A stretch of DNA of 50,452 nt, taken from positions 1 through 50,452 of the forward strand of contig NZ_PJIZ01000043.1 of assembly GCF_021596505.1 (NCBI RefSeq), in the 5' to 3' direction. Below are positions 16,807 through 25,327 of this stretch, in pieces; position 1 is the first letter of the stretch, and every line of letters begins with the position of its first letter. Below the pieces are notes generated by a model, which worked only from the letters and a program-made list of their open reading frames with translations, made no database searches and was not told where the DNA came from. This DNA is from Nostoc sp. CMAA1605 (GTDB lineage Bacteria; Cyanobacteriota; Cyanobacteriia; Cyanobacteriales; Nostocaceae). The position numbers were made by a program, and so were the translations under genes.

Positions 16807-17436
16807 ATGACAACAGCATCACTGGCACAAACAAGAACTTTGCTCAAAAATATTAGCTGGCAAACGTTCAAAGCGATGCTGACGGACATGGGTAATGAAC
16901 GTAACTCAAGATTAGCGTACGACAATGGCATAGTAGAAATCATCACACCACTCATGTCACATGAGAATTCTAACCGTCTGATTGAAGGTTTAATTCTTGT
17001 ACTTTGTGAAGAGTTTAATTTAGAGGTTAAAACTACAGGTTCACTCACCTTGACACGAGATGATTTAGAAAAGGGAGCAGAACCAGATAGCAGTTATTAC
17101 ATTCAAAATGAATTTTTAGTCAGAGATAAAGACAATATCGATTTAAATCAAGACCCACCTCCAGATTTAGTATTAGAGGTAGATTACTCCAAACCTAAAA
17201 TAGATAAATTATCTCTCTATGCGGCAATGGGTATTCCTGAGTTTTGGAGATATAACGGTACTAAATTACGAATTTATATCTTGACAGGAAATCAATACAC
17301 AGAAGTAGAACAGAGTCCTACTTTCGCGCCTGTGATGGTGAGAGACATTCCGAGATTTCTACAAGAAAGTCAAAAAATAGGTCAGCTAGCCGCCAAGAAG
17401 GCTTTTCGCGCTTGGGTAAAACAGCAGATTGCTTAG
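16807..17436 (+). CDS. Uma2 family endonuclease (DUF820), copy 2
   Basis: 209 residues. Core PD-(D/E)XK-like Uma2 text: EPDSSYYIQNE, DPPPDLVLEVDYSKPKIDKL, then YAAMGIPEFWRYNGTKLRIY. It lacks the charged coiled-coil tail seen in copy 1 and ends AFRAWVKQQIA, so it belongs to a different Uma2 subgroup. ATG start with AAGGGA 9 nt upstream, 21 bp after the previous stop and on the same strand. Function of the family is not established; often assumed to be nuclease activity linked to mobile DNA. Confidence 0.88.
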   Translation: MTTASLAQTRTLLKNISWQTFKAMLTDMGNERNSRLAYDNGIVEIITPLMSHENSNRLIEGLILVLCEEFNLEVKTTGSLTLTRDDLEKGAEPDSSYYIQNEFLVRDKDNIDLNQDPPPDLVLEVDYSKPKIDKLSLYAAMGIPEFWRYNGTKLRIYILTGNQYTEVEQSPTFAPVMVRDIPRFLQESQKIGQLAAKKAFRAWVKQQIA

Positions 17437-17564
17437 TATTTACACGTAATTTACAGAAAATTAAGCGTATTGGTTATTAAATAATATTTCAAGTCAAAAG
17501 CAACACCTGAAAATAGTGAAATACTGACAAGAGAATGTACAACCTCTTGTGAGGGAAAGATTTT

Positions 17565-18071
17565 ATGAAGTTTAAGTCAGTATCCACGGGTATAGTTTTA
17601 GGCGTAATCAGTAACTTACTGGTAGTTAGCCCCAATCTCATCGGTAACTCTAATCAAGTCATTGCTCAAGACGTATCTCCTACTTGTCCTCTCCCATCCG
17701 AAATCGCTGTCACTTTCCTTGATTCTAAATGTGAGGAGGTCACATTGAAACAACCACGTACTTTTTATCGTTACTATAGTAGCGATAGCAATAAATACGG
17801 TAGATACCTCACAACGGACAAATACAAAAACAACGTCGATGTCATCAGGAAATTAGCCCTCAATCAAGCATGGGGAAATCAAGCGACTATGAGACTCAAA
17901 GTAACAATACCCGCAGACACAACCGTTTACCAAGGTATTGTCGCCCCTCAAACACCCGCCTCATGCTACCCAGGTGGTGGTCAACAGACTTTCATTAAAG
18001 ATTCCAAAGATCCTAATATCAAGTGGTCTAAAGGTAAAAGCATAACTGTCACAGAGTTCACTTGTCCCTAA
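17565..18071 (+). CDS. Small secreted protein, unknown
   Basis: 168 residues with a Sec-type signal peptide: MKFK, a hydrophobic core TGIVLGVISNLLVVS, and probable cleavage after VIAQ near residue 35. The mature part has four Cys (TCPLP, SKCEEV, ASCYPGG, FTCP), suggesting two disulfides, so it is likely periplasmic or outer-surface. I do not recognise the family. Start preceded by GAGGGAAAG. The next gene begins 5 bp after the stop, so the two form an operon closed by a terminator at 18370-18399. Confidence 0.65.
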   Translation: MKFKSVSTGIVLGVISNLLVVSPNLIGNSNQVIAQDVSPTCPLPSEIAVTFLDSKCEEVTLKQPRTFYRYYSSDSNKYGRYLTTDKYKNNVDVIRKLALNQAWGNQATMRLKVTIPADTTVYQGIVAPQTPASCYPGGGQQTFIKDSKDPNIKWSKGKSITVTEFTCP

Positions 18072-18076
18072 AATTC

Positions 18077-18355
18077 ATGGAAACTCAAACAGAAGAATTT
18101 ATCAAGCTGATTAACCAGTCAGTTGCTATTGCCGAACAAATGCGTAGTCAATCTGGACAATCGCAGCGTTTAAATAATGTCATTAATGTTCTCCAGTCTG
18201 TGAAAAATAAAGTCATGATTGGTCAACTAGAACCATCAGCAGGTAACTCTACCCTTGGGTTATCCCATGAGGTAGCTGATTGGATTGAAACATTAGACGC
18301 GCCATTACTTAAAGCTGTGGGTGCAGTAGAGGCGTATTACCAACAACATTTTTAA
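18077..18355 (+). CDS. Small helical cyanobacterial protein
   Basis: 92 residues from the ATG at 18077 (METQTEEFIKLINQ). A longer frame from TTG at 18062 overlaps the preceding gene and is less likely. The protein is mostly helical and soluble: AEQMRSQSGQSQRLNNVINV, GLSHEVADWIETLDAP, then AVEAYYQQHF. No known domain is apparent to me. Five bp spacing puts it in one transcript with the secreted protein upstream, though one is exported and the other not. Confidence 0.65.
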   Translation: METQTEEFIKLINQSVAIAEQMRSQSGQSQRLNNVINVLQSVKNKVMIGQLEPSAGNSTLGLSHEVADWIETLDAPLLKAVGAVEAYYQQHF

Positions 18356-18369
18356 ATCTGCGTCACAGA

Positions 18370-18399
18370 TTGAGTTTAGCTCGCCAAAGCTCATTTTTC
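18370..18399 (+). terminator. Likely terminator
   Basis: TGAGTTT pairs with AAAGCTCA (one bulged G) and is followed by TTTTT, 15 bp after the stop of the 18077 gene. Confidence 0.55.
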
Positions 18400-18400
18400 G

Positions 18401-18443
18401 TTAAATAATGACTGCTGATGATTTTTCGGCAGTCATTATTTAA
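18401..18443. repeat. 15-bp perfect inverted repeat
   Basis: TTAAATAATGACTGC at 18401-18415 is repeated in exact complement at 18429-18443, loop 13 nt. It directly follows the probable terminator and has T-rich right and A-rich left arms, so it may act as a second terminator or as a protein-binding palindrome. Confidence 0.75.
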
Positions 18444-18577
18444 TGGATATTGAGAATAAATGTATCAGTTCAGGACGCAATATTTTCATGTAAGTTCGAT
18501 AACCTCTCCCCACAAAGAGAATATGCAAAATTTCAGACTAAAATATTAATAAATTACCCCGATGAATTATTAAGTAT

Positions 18578-19102
18578 ATGCAAACAGAAGTTATTTATTG
18601 GCTATTAATTGCCATGATGATTGTAGGCATTATTGGTGCTGTAGTACCTGCCATTCCTGGAACAAGTTTAATTTTATTAGCAGTGATTATTTGGGGAATA
18701 GTGAAACAATCCTTTGCCGCGATCGCTACCCCTTTAATTGTCACAGCCATTATTTTAATTTTGAGTATTGGGGTTGATTTTTTAGCTGGTTACATAGGTG
18801 CAAAACAAGCCGGTGCTAGCAAATGGGGTCAAATTGGTGCATTTGTCGGCTTTTTATTAGGGTTTTTCGGACTATTACCCACTTTACCAATAGGCGGGCC
18901 AATAGTGGGGATTTTCTTTGGGCCTTTATTGGGTGCGATTATTGCTGAATATATTTACTGTCGGCAGTTAGGAGTGGCAATTAAGGCTGGTATTGGAATT
19001 GTCGTCGGTACGGTTTTAGGCAACTTGCTTCAAGGATTACTGGCGATCGCATCTGTGGTAGTTTTTATCTGGACAACTTGGCCACAAGTATTTGGCAGTT
19101 AA
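18578..19102 (+). CDS. DUF456 family membrane protein
   Basis: 174 residues, almost wholly hydrophobic, with about five membrane helices. The Gly-rich pattern is typical of DUF456: VPAIPGTSLIL near residue 25, GYIGAKQAGASKWGQIGAF, then PIVGIFFGPLLGAIIAEYI and a last helix. The family is widespread in bacteria with no proven function. Single gene with its own upstream region; no Shine-Dalgarno is obvious before the ATG. Confidence 0.85.
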   Translation: MQTEVIYWLLIAMMIVGIIGAVVPAIPGTSLILLAVIIWGIVKQSFAAIATPLIVTAIILILSIGVDFLAGYIGAKQAGASKWGQIGAFVGFLLGFFGLLPTLPIGGPIVGIFFGPLLGAIIAEYIYCRQLGVAIKAGIGIVVGTVLGNLLQGLLAIASVVVFIWTTWPQVFGS

Positions 19103-19608
19103 GATGTATCTAAAATCAATATACCGGAATATGTAGATGTCATCTCCGAAAGTAATATTTCATTGATTGATTGTTACTTTCAAGGGAGAATAAACGGACG
19201 AACTAAGTGTATATTTATTTCGTCCATAGAAAAATTATTAGGGACAAAATTGTAGCTGCGATCACTTCATTCCAGTAGCTCATAACCTGAAGTTGCTAAT
19301 ACTCAGACTATTTAAACCGTGAGAATTTACCGATTTAATCACAAGCTAAAAACACAGAACGACGTAACACCAATCATTGTACCTACAGTAGATTCATTTA
19401 TCTTTGAAAGATGCTTGTGACAGTATAAGAATTGATACACAGGGGTTCTATATTGTCTTTATGCAAAAATCACATAATTCCTGGCATAGTTTACGTAATT
19501 TTCAATAAAAACCCATTACTTAAGTAATTTTCTGGTGCTAGACTCTGTATTGAGAGTACAGATTTCACTGGTATTTTTACCAATAACTACGTAATAACAG
19601 GAAAACAC
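19103..19608. other. Gene-free region before the PEP-CTERM gene
   Basis: 506 bp, AT-rich, no credible frame. It contains a 14-bp palindrome ATTACTTAAGTAAT at 19515-19528, about 80 bp before the next start, which could be an operator. No clear -35/-10 pair was found. Confidence 0.5.
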
Positions 19609-20466
19609 ATGAAAGCTAAAAATATATTCTTATCAACTGGATTAGTTCTCAGTGCTGTATTAGGTGTTTCTAGCAATGCTCAAGCGGCTAGCTTTACAAC
19701 TAAATTTAGTCCAAACCCTTTTAATCCCGCTACTGATTCTACAAGAGATATTGAATTGCTGTCTATTATTCGGAACGATAACAAAGAAATCAGTGACTTT
19801 AAATTAGTTGATAGAGTGAACATCATCAGCAATGTAGGTACTCTAGGCCCAGCTAGCACTGACAGGGGTGAGAACGCTACTAACCCTACAGGTTTTCCTC
19901 CCACAGAACAACCTTCAGCCTCGGCAATTGCTGCTTACTTAAATAGGGACGCAAACGGCAAGATTAACTTGAACAACATTATCGATACTGAAGATGGTGG
20001 TGAGTTTGAACTGGATGTATTTTTTGAGAGTGCCGTTGCATCAAACAACCAGGAACTAGACAACTTCTTCTTCTGGGAAAGAGGAGGCGAAGGAAATCAA
20101 TATGGCAATAGTGATATTAAAGTTCAAGCAATTGATGCCTTTGGAGGTCTATTGGGTCCTGCTGTTACAATCAATAGGTCATTGTGGCAAAACGCTGGCT
20201 TCCAGATTGATACCACAGAAGCTGGTCAACAAAATGTAGGTGCTTGGGCTTTGAGCTTTAAAGATTTGGGATTAAATAACGGCACTTTAGTCGGTGGTCT
20301 GAAATTAATATCTGAAACCAGCTTTAATGGACCTGATTTCAAAGTTGTTGCTGCTGACGTTTTTGAAAGAACTCCAGTACCTGAGCCTACCACTATGCTC
20401 GGTTTAGGTTCAGTTGCAGCACTAGCTTTATTACGTCGTCGCCAAACCAAGAAAACTGCTTGTTAG
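19609..20466 (+). CDS. PEP-CTERM sorting-domain protein
   Basis: 285 residues. Signal peptide MKAKNIFLSTGLVLSAVLG with cleavage after AQA, so exported by Sec. The C-terminus is a PEP-CTERM signal: VPEP at ~258, a hydrophobic helix (MLGLGSVAALALL) and a basic RRRQTKK tail, recognised and cleaved by an exosortase. The mature middle is an acidic beta-rich domain of unknown role, with an unusual Asn-rich text (NPTGFPPTEQPSASAIAAYL; FFFWERGGEGNQYGNSDIK). In cyanobacteria such proteins are usually linked to extracellular matrix or polysaccharide. No exosortase is in the window. GGAAAAC precedes the ATG. Confidence 0.88.
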   Translation: MKAKNIFLSTGLVLSAVLGVSSNAQAASFTTKFSPNPFNPATDSTRDIELLSIIRNDNKEISDFKLVDRVNIISNVGTLGPASTDRGENATNPTGFPPTEQPSASAIAAYLNRDANGKINLNNIIDTEDGGEFELDVFFESAVASNNQELDNFFFWERGGEGNQYGNSDIKVQAIDAFGGLLGPAVTINRSLWQNAGFQIDTTEAGQQNVGAWALSFKDLGLNNGTLVGGLKLISETSFNGPDFKVVAADVFERTPVPEPTTMLGLGSVAALALLRRRQTKKTAC

Positions 20467-20601
20467 TATTTTTTTAGCCATATCGCCAATGCTATATTCG
20501 CACTCTCTGGCTGCATAATCGTTTTGGCGAAAAAATATCGGTGCTTTATAGTCAAAAACAGAGGCAATCTCTGTTTGCTCAACAAAAATATTTAGTAACC
20601 T

Positions 20602-20630
20602 AAAAACCCGCTTCGGCGGGTTTTATATTT
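20602..20630 (+). terminator. Terminator of the PEP-CTERM gene
   Basis: AAAACCCGC-TTCG-GCGGGTTTT: a 9-bp perfect stem with a UUCG tetraloop followed by a T-rich stretch, about 135 bp after the stop. Confidence 0.9.
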
Positions 20631-20724
20631 TTGGAAATTAGGAAACTACGGGCTTTCCAAGAAATAAATTATCCGTCTTGAGGGGTAATATCAATCCTCT
20701 ATGAAGTTGCGCCAAATAAATGAT

Positions 20725-20752
20725 GTAGAGACGTTGCATGCAACGTCTCTAC
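20725..20752. repeat. 28-bp perfect palindrome
   Basis: Each arm reads GTAGAGACGTTGCA, meeting without a spacer. From memory the GTAGAGACGTTGCATGCAAC word is a common dispersed cyanobacterial intergenic repeat. It lies in a small open frame that I do not accept as a gene. Confidence 0.9.
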
Positions 20753-20898
20753 AGTACAGAATAAAGTACATCTTCATCAAGCAAGGGGGTAAGCATCTTG
20801 GCAAATATGAGAACGGGCAAGATGCCTATCCTACAACAAAATTTGGGATATTTTTTATTTGGCAGTCCCTAAAACTTGCAAAAATCAGGTGTCACACA

Positions 20899-22713
20899 TT
20901 AAGCGACAACGATTCCATAATTAAAAGACTCGATGAACTGATCAAAGGATAAATCGATAAATCCGTCGTCGCTACCACTCTTAGTTTTACCATCTACGCC
21001 CCACGGATTTCGCACTACCACCCGTTGTTCACCGCTAGCATTATTGTATACATTGGTAATTGAATAAGCATGGTAACTGACAATATATTTACTATCATCA
21101 CCAACTCTTGCCGTGGTCAAAGCTTGACCATTTGCTAAAGCAGTTTCCAGACTGGAAAAACTAACGGTGCTAATACTATGATAAGTAGTCTGCTTTCCTG
21201 TAATCTGCTTAAGAGGAGTATCAATAGAGCCTCCATTACCAATGAGGTTATATCCAGGCCTTCCTTTCGCACTCCATTCGCGCCATTGAGCATAGGCTTT
21301 TTCAACTAGTGCCACCCACAGAATACCGTTATTTTGTTTAGCAGCAATACTTGTAGCGATACGACGATCAACTGTCACATATTCAGCTCCACTATATGAA
21401 TAAAAGCGCACAGTGTAAGTATTATCACCATTATCTGTGATCATGCTATTAATCGCAGAACTAAAAGTATTACCTGAATCATCGGACTGACGACCAAAAG
21501 TTGCACCTAATGCTGCTAAAAATGTGCAATCACCTAATTGTCCTTGATCTATATCACCAATTCGCGCTTGACCAGAGCTACCATAAAGAGTACCAGTAGC
21601 TACGGTATAGGTGAGATTGTTCCCATTAAACACAGGTGTAGGTGCTACTGTGCCTAAAAACCAACGACCTACTAAATTAGACTCGAAATCACTAGCACTC
21701 ATATTGATAGATGCACCATTAGCAACCTGTGTTGATAGCCATTTCACAGAATCTTGCATAGTAAAAGGCGCAGCACCTACCAATGTTTTCAGGTCTTTGA
21801 CCTCATTGGCATCAATGGCAGAATTATCTTGAGCATTCCTAAAAATACTCAACATATCTTGACGACTAAAATTACCATCAGATCCTAAACTTCGTGCCAA
21901 GGTAATTATTTGTTGGTCAGTCAGATTTTTACTAAACCAGTCATTAACTGTGGTCGATGTAGAGGTTGATGTCGGAGTTGATGTTGATATTGGAGTAGAA
22001 GTTGATGTCGTCGTTGTAATTGTAAATGTCTGCTGGACGACATTGCTTTTACCACCGCTTCGATCATAAGCTATGCCTTGAAGAGTATATTTACCATTGC
22101 CAACATTAAAGTTTGCTAGAGACAAACTGTAGCTGAAACTTCCTTTATTTGCGTTACTAGAATCGGCTTTAAATACATTAGTATCAGCCACATCTATCCA
22201 TGTTCCATCTGCTTTTTGTAAGCGAAAATCGATTTTGGAAATATCACTCACACCATTTTGATCCGATACCCAAGCACTATTAATACTGAGAGTATCTGTT
22301 GGTTTGAGGGTAGTGCTATTCAGTTTGAACTCTAATGAAGTTGGAGCAACATTTTGAAAAATTTTGAGTTTGTAGTTAGTATCGCCACTTTTGTAGTAGG
22401 CTTTAACGAAGTAATTGCCTGCATCTAAAGTTTTTTGAATTGAGTCAATTTGAGTTCCACTTTTATAAGAACCGGCAATTACTTCACTATCTTCCACTAA
22501 TCCATTACTATTAGAGTCTTTAATTAGTCGTACATTCGCATCTGCGCTTAACCCATCAATGGTGAGATAAATACTACTGCGGGCTGTCAGAGTGAAACGG
22601 TATAAATCATCAATATCTGATGATCCAACCCAATCTGAAAAAGTCTGAATATTAGTGTTGAGGGTTATTTTTCTCGCACTATTTAAAGTGTTACCTGCAT
22701 TATCAAGAGGCAT
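20899..22713 (-). CDS. Calpain-like (C2 family) cysteine protease with PPC domain
   Basis: 604 residues. Order: N-terminal bacterial pre-peptidase C-terminal-type (PPC) beta-domain at ~8-118 (DWVGSSDIDDLYRFTLTA), an Ig-like domain ~120-235, a Thr/Ser-rich linker ~236-258 (repeated STSTPTS), a helical region, then the C2 peptidase. The triad is visible: C396 in GQLGDCTFLAALG, H548 in SYHAYSITN and N569 in VRNPWG. No N-terminal signal peptide, so secretion would need a type I-like route or the protein is cytoplasmic. Having PPC at the N-terminus, ahead of the protease, is atypical. Bacterial calpains are poorly studied; the substrate is unknown. The gene ends at 20899; no terminator seen. Confidence 0.9.
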   Translation of the reverse strand: MPLDNAGNTLNSARKITLNTNIQTFSDWVGSSDIDDLYRFTLTARSSIYLTIDGLSADANVRLIKDSNSNGLVEDSEVIAGSYKSGTQIDSIQKTLDAGNYFVKAYYKSGDTNYKLKIFQNVAPTSLEFKLNSTTLKPTDTLSINSAWVSDQNGVSDISKIDFRLQKADGTWIDVADTNVFKADSSNANKGSFSYSLSLANFNVGNGKYTLQGIAYDRSGGKSNVVQQTFTITTTTSTSTPISTSTPTSTSTSTTVNDWFSKNLTDQQIITLARSLGSDGNFSRQDMLSIFRNAQDNSAIDANEVKDLKTLVGAAPFTMQDSVKWLSTQVANGASINMSASDFESNLVGRWFLGTVAPTPVFNGNNLTYTVATGTLYGSSGQARIGDIDQGQLGDCTFLAALGATFGRQSDDSGNTFSSAINSMITDNGDNTYTVRFYSYSGAEYVTVDRRIATSIAAKQNNGILWVALVEKAYAQWREWSAKGRPGYNLIGNGGSIDTPLKQITGKQTTYHSISTVSFSSLETALANGQALTTARVGDDSKYIVSYHAYSITNVYNNASGEQRVVVRNPWGVDGKTKSGSDDGFIDLSFDQFIESFNYGIVVA

Positions 22714-23094
22714 AAATATCCTTACTTACACAGTTAAAAAATGTGGACTATCACACCCTTTCACTTATGTAAAAACTAGTTTTTACAACAAAAACGAATT
22801 TAAGCTTTTGTTAATTTTCTTGTTAAAAATTTATAATATCCAGGTAAAATACACTCAATATAAGGTTGCAGGTATAATTGCTGAATTTAAGAATAAATAT
22901 GCAATAAAGCTATAAATATCTTTGCTATTCAGATGAGTTTACGGAGAGAAAATCTATATATTAAAGACATAAAATACAATATGTTGATAATATTTTTATG
23001 GGGAAGCACTGTTGACTTTTGAAGAATAATTTTCATAATTCAAAAGACATCACAAAAAAATTTACTGTGAGAGTTCGCAATAGTTGATGACAAC
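22714..23094. other. AT-rich gene-free region
   Basis: About 380 bp before the protease gene, very AT-rich, with poly-A/T tracts. No credible gene; a frame running into it from 22655 is antisense to the protease start. Presumably holds the protease promoter. Confidence 0.5.
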
Positions 23095-23126
23095 AAAAAA
23101 GACCTAGATAAGCTATCTAAGTCTTT
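23095..23126 (-). terminator. Terminator of nblB
   Basis: On the minus strand AAAGACTTAGATA pairs with TATCTAGGTCTTT (one G-T) around GCT, followed by six T, about 30 bp after the stop of the HEAT-repeat gene. Confidence 0.88.
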
Positions 23127-23157
23127 CAACAATTCTGATGAATCAACAGATGTGATA

Positions 23158-23820
23158 CTAAACCGAATGTAAGGATTTTTGGGCTTCAGTAGCGATCGCT
23201 TCTACTTCATCATTCACCAAACCAGCTAAGATGGACTGAGATTCTGCACCACCCAAGAGCGTCAAAGCCTGTACTACCCTGTAACGAATTTGCCAATCAG
23301 GATCAGTTGCATAAGCAGCTAACAAAGGAACTGCTTGGATATCTCCTAATTCTCCCAAAGAACTAATCGCCGCAGTTTTGACTAATTCTACATCGGAAGT
23401 GAGGGCTTCCTTGAGTAGTTCTAGCCCTCGTGGATCACCGAGTTCTCCTAGAGTAGCAATAATACTGAATTGGACGAGCCACTCAGGGGTTGTGTGATAA
23501 AGGTGCTGTAAATCTTCAAAAGCTGATTGTAACTTCAGCGCGCCTAAACAATCGGCGGCGGCGGCTTGCACATCAGCCTCTGGATCTTTTAATAAGCTAC
23601 GCAATAAATCCAAAGATAAATCTAAATCCTGAGTACCGAGAGTATCTAATTGACTGACTGCTGAATAGCGAACACGAGAGTTACTATCACCTACAGCAAC
23701 TTGCACTAATTCAAAAGCATTTGTCGGTTCAAGTTCACGGATTTGATTCACAGCACGCAAGCGATCGCCCAAATCCTCAGAATTAAGCAATTGTCTTACA
23801 GACTCAGGAGTTACACTCAT
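23158..23820 (-). CDS. nblB: HEAT-repeat protein, phycobilisome degradation factor NblB-like
   Basis: 220 residues made of five to six HEAT/PBS-lyase-type repeats (DSNSRVRYSAVSQLDTLG; DPEADVQAAAADCLGALKL; LVKTAAISSLGELGDI; DPDWQIRYRVVQALTLLGG). Length, the MSVTPESVRQLL start and repeat text match my memory of NblB, which is needed for phycobilisome breakdown during nutrient stress and is related to phycobilin lyases. Cytoplasmic, probably at the thylakoid surface. Related lyases (CpcE/PecE) are similar, but their operon partners are absent here. Followed by its own terminator. Confidence 0.8.
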   Translation of the reverse strand: MSVTPESVRQLLNSEDLGDRLRAVNQIRELEPTNAFELVQVAVGDSNSRVRYSAVSQLDTLGTQDLDLSLDLLRSLLKDPEADVQAAAADCLGALKLQSAFEDLQHLYHTTPEWLVQFSIIATLGELGDPRGLELLKEALTSDVELVKTAAISSLGELGDIQAVPLLAAYATDPDWQIRYRVVQALTLLGGAESQSILAGLVNDEVEAIATEAQKSLHSV

Positions 23821-23939
23821 TTAATTACCTTAATTTGTCAAAGTTTAAAAAAAGCCAACAGTCAACATACCATTGAGAACAGATAAAAAACTAATCAATA
23901 AAGCATTTTTGCTTTTGACTAATGACTGATGACTCATGA

Positions 23940-24398
23940 CTAACTAACAGCCATAGCACGAACAATATCACCACGAGTCAAAATGCCTATGACTTTACCC
24001 GTATTGTCTATGACAGGTAAACGATGAACATTGCGATCGTGCATAATTTGCGCGGCTTGTTGTAAAGTCTTATCAGCAGTAATAGTAATAGGATTTTTAC
24101 TCATCACTTCACCAACAGTTTGTCCTAAAGCTTTATGCAGATCACGTTCATAAGCAGCAGGATTTTTCAAGTAGATTACACTATCCAGAAACATGACATA
24201 AGCCGGAGGCGTCATACCACTTGCTTGCCACATCAAATCTGTCTCTGAGATAATGCCTATCAACTTACCAACATCATCTACAACAGGTAGCCCACTGATA
24301 CGTCGTTCTGCCAGAATTTGGATTGCTTCTTGAAGTGGAGTTGCTGGCCGGACAACAATTGGCTCAGGACTCATTATATCGGCAACGGTTTGAGGCAT
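23940..24398 (-). CDS. Two-CBS-domain protein
   Basis: 152 residues from the ATG at 24398 (MPQTVADIMSPEPIVVRP). A GTG at 24422 would add eight residues and is less family-like. Two CBS domains: ~4-60 (ISGLPVVDDVGKLIGIISE) and ~92-150 (VHRLPVIDNTGKVIGILTRG), joined by a loop with YLKNPAAYERDLHKALG. CBS pairs bind adenosine nucleotides and act as regulatory modules; stand-alone pairs like this are common in cyanobacteria and plants (CBSX type, linked to thioredoxin). Partner unknown. Confidence 0.9.
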   Translation of the reverse strand: MPQTVADIMSPEPIVVRPATPLQEAIQILAERRISGLPVVDDVGKLIGIISETDLMWQASGMTPPAYVMFLDSVIYLKNPAAYERDLHKALGQTVGEVMSKNPITITADKTLQQAAQIMHDRNVHRLPVIDNTGKVIGILTRGDIVRAMAVS

Positions 24399-24486
24399 TG
24401 ACTTGCTTACACCCTCGATCACAGTCTCTGCAAATATTGTAAAAAATTCAGTGCCTTAACCCGATTCAGTTAATACATTGTTACGG

Positions 24487-24600
24487 TTGTAGTCAATAGT
24501 CAATAGTCATTAGTCATTATTTTTTCTCCCCCCGCTCCCTGCCCCCTGCCCCCTGCCCCCCTGCTTTCCCAGTCCCCAGTCCCCAATCCCCAATCCCTAT
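24487..24600. repeat. Cluster of STRR arrays
   Basis: AGTCAAT/AGTCATT heptamers at ~24490-24520, then CCCCTGC and CCCCAGT/CCCCAAT heptamers to 24600. The last unit runs into the 3' end of the Nudix gene, whose stop lies inside the array. CCCCA(A/G)T is the unit described for STRR1. Confidence 0.85.
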
Positions 24601-25007
24601 TCCCTACTCCCTTTCAATGCAGCAATAATTTGACCATTGGCTTGGGGAAAAGCAAATTGTTCTAATTCATCTAAACTCACCCAGCGCACTTCATCACACT
24701 CTAAAGGCTGAGGAACACCTGCAACTAGGTGACAGTGATGTACTGTTAATGTGACACGTAAATGAGTATAGGTGTGGTCAATAGTGATCAGATGTTCCCC
24801 CACCGTTACTAATACTCCTAGTTCCTCGTAAATCTCCCTTTTGATGCACTCTTCCACTGTTTCACCAGGTTCGACCTTACCGCCAGGAAATTCCCATAAA
24901 CCCCCCATTGCGCCTTCCTGGCGACGACGATCAATTAAAATCTGTTCTTGATCATTCCAAATTACAGCCACACCGATAATTTTATGTGGTGGTAGAGTCG
25001 TCATCAT
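24597..25007 (-). CDS. mutT: Nudix hydrolase, MutT type (8-oxo-dGTP)
   Basis: 136 residues. The Nudix box spans residues 42-65 with the required pattern GGKVEPGET, then E52-E53, R-E-I-Y at 58-61 and E61-E62-L-G. The start MMTTLPPHKIIGVAVIW followed by IDRRRQEGAMGGLWEFPGG is typical of MutT, which removes oxidised dGTP from the nucleotide pool. The C-terminus (LECDEVRWVSLDELEQFAFPQAN) matches the family. The last codons run into an STRR array. Specificity for 8-oxo-dGTP is inferred from similarity. Confidence 0.9.
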   Translation of the reverse strand: MMTTLPPHKIIGVAVIWNDQEQILIDRRRQEGAMGGLWEFPGGKVEPGETVEECIKREIYEELGVLVTVGEHLITIDHTYTHLRVTLTVHHCHLVAGVPQPLECDEVRWVSLDELEQFAFPQANGQIIAALKGSRE

Positions 25008-25057
25008 GTTTAAATTGCTTTATTATTAGTGATTGACTATTAACTATTGACAAATAA

Positions 25058-25096
25058 CAAAACTCGGCAGACTTATAGGATATCTACCGAGTTTTT
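25058..25096. terminator. Bidirectional hairpin terminator
   Basis: AAAACTCGGCAGA and TCTACCGAGTTTT pair with a single mismatch and end in T-runs on both strands. It lies between mutT (moving away to the left) and the leftward DUF760 gene, so it most likely ends the DUF760 transcript ~230 bp after the stop. Confidence 0.75.
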
Positions 25097-25138
25097 ACTT
25101 ATTTTAAAATATAAACTGTCGAAAATTTATCTAAACTT

Positions 25139-25327
25139 TTACTTACGTCGTTGTTGACGAACAAGAAGCGTTAGCCTTGGAGACGCTGCTGACTCTGCCA
25201 AAGTTGCTAACGCTTGTGTGATCATTTGGTAATTTGGGAAGGTAGGCTGTGAGAATTCCGCATGAAACTGCTGTTCGATATTTTTTTGAGTAAATTCACT
25301 AGGATTTACTCCAGATGAAATAACTAT
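25139..25327 (-). other. Open frame without standard start, possible small gene or 3' UTR
   Basis: 63 open codons in the stretch between the DUF760 stop and its terminator. The text looks partly protein-like (GVNPSEFTQKNIEQQFHAEF, later ITQALATLAESAAS) and ends RQQRRK. No ATG/GTG/TTG occurs in the first half; the only ATG gives 28 residues. Part of it (GCGTCTCCAAGGCTAACGC) is a Nostoc-type repeat word. It overlaps the DUF760 stop. It could be a degraded extension or just UTR. Confidence 0.25.

Noticed and set aside
20701..20952. 83-residue open frame
   Set aside because: Contains the 28-bp palindrome in its middle, no family resemblance, and overlaps the protease end.
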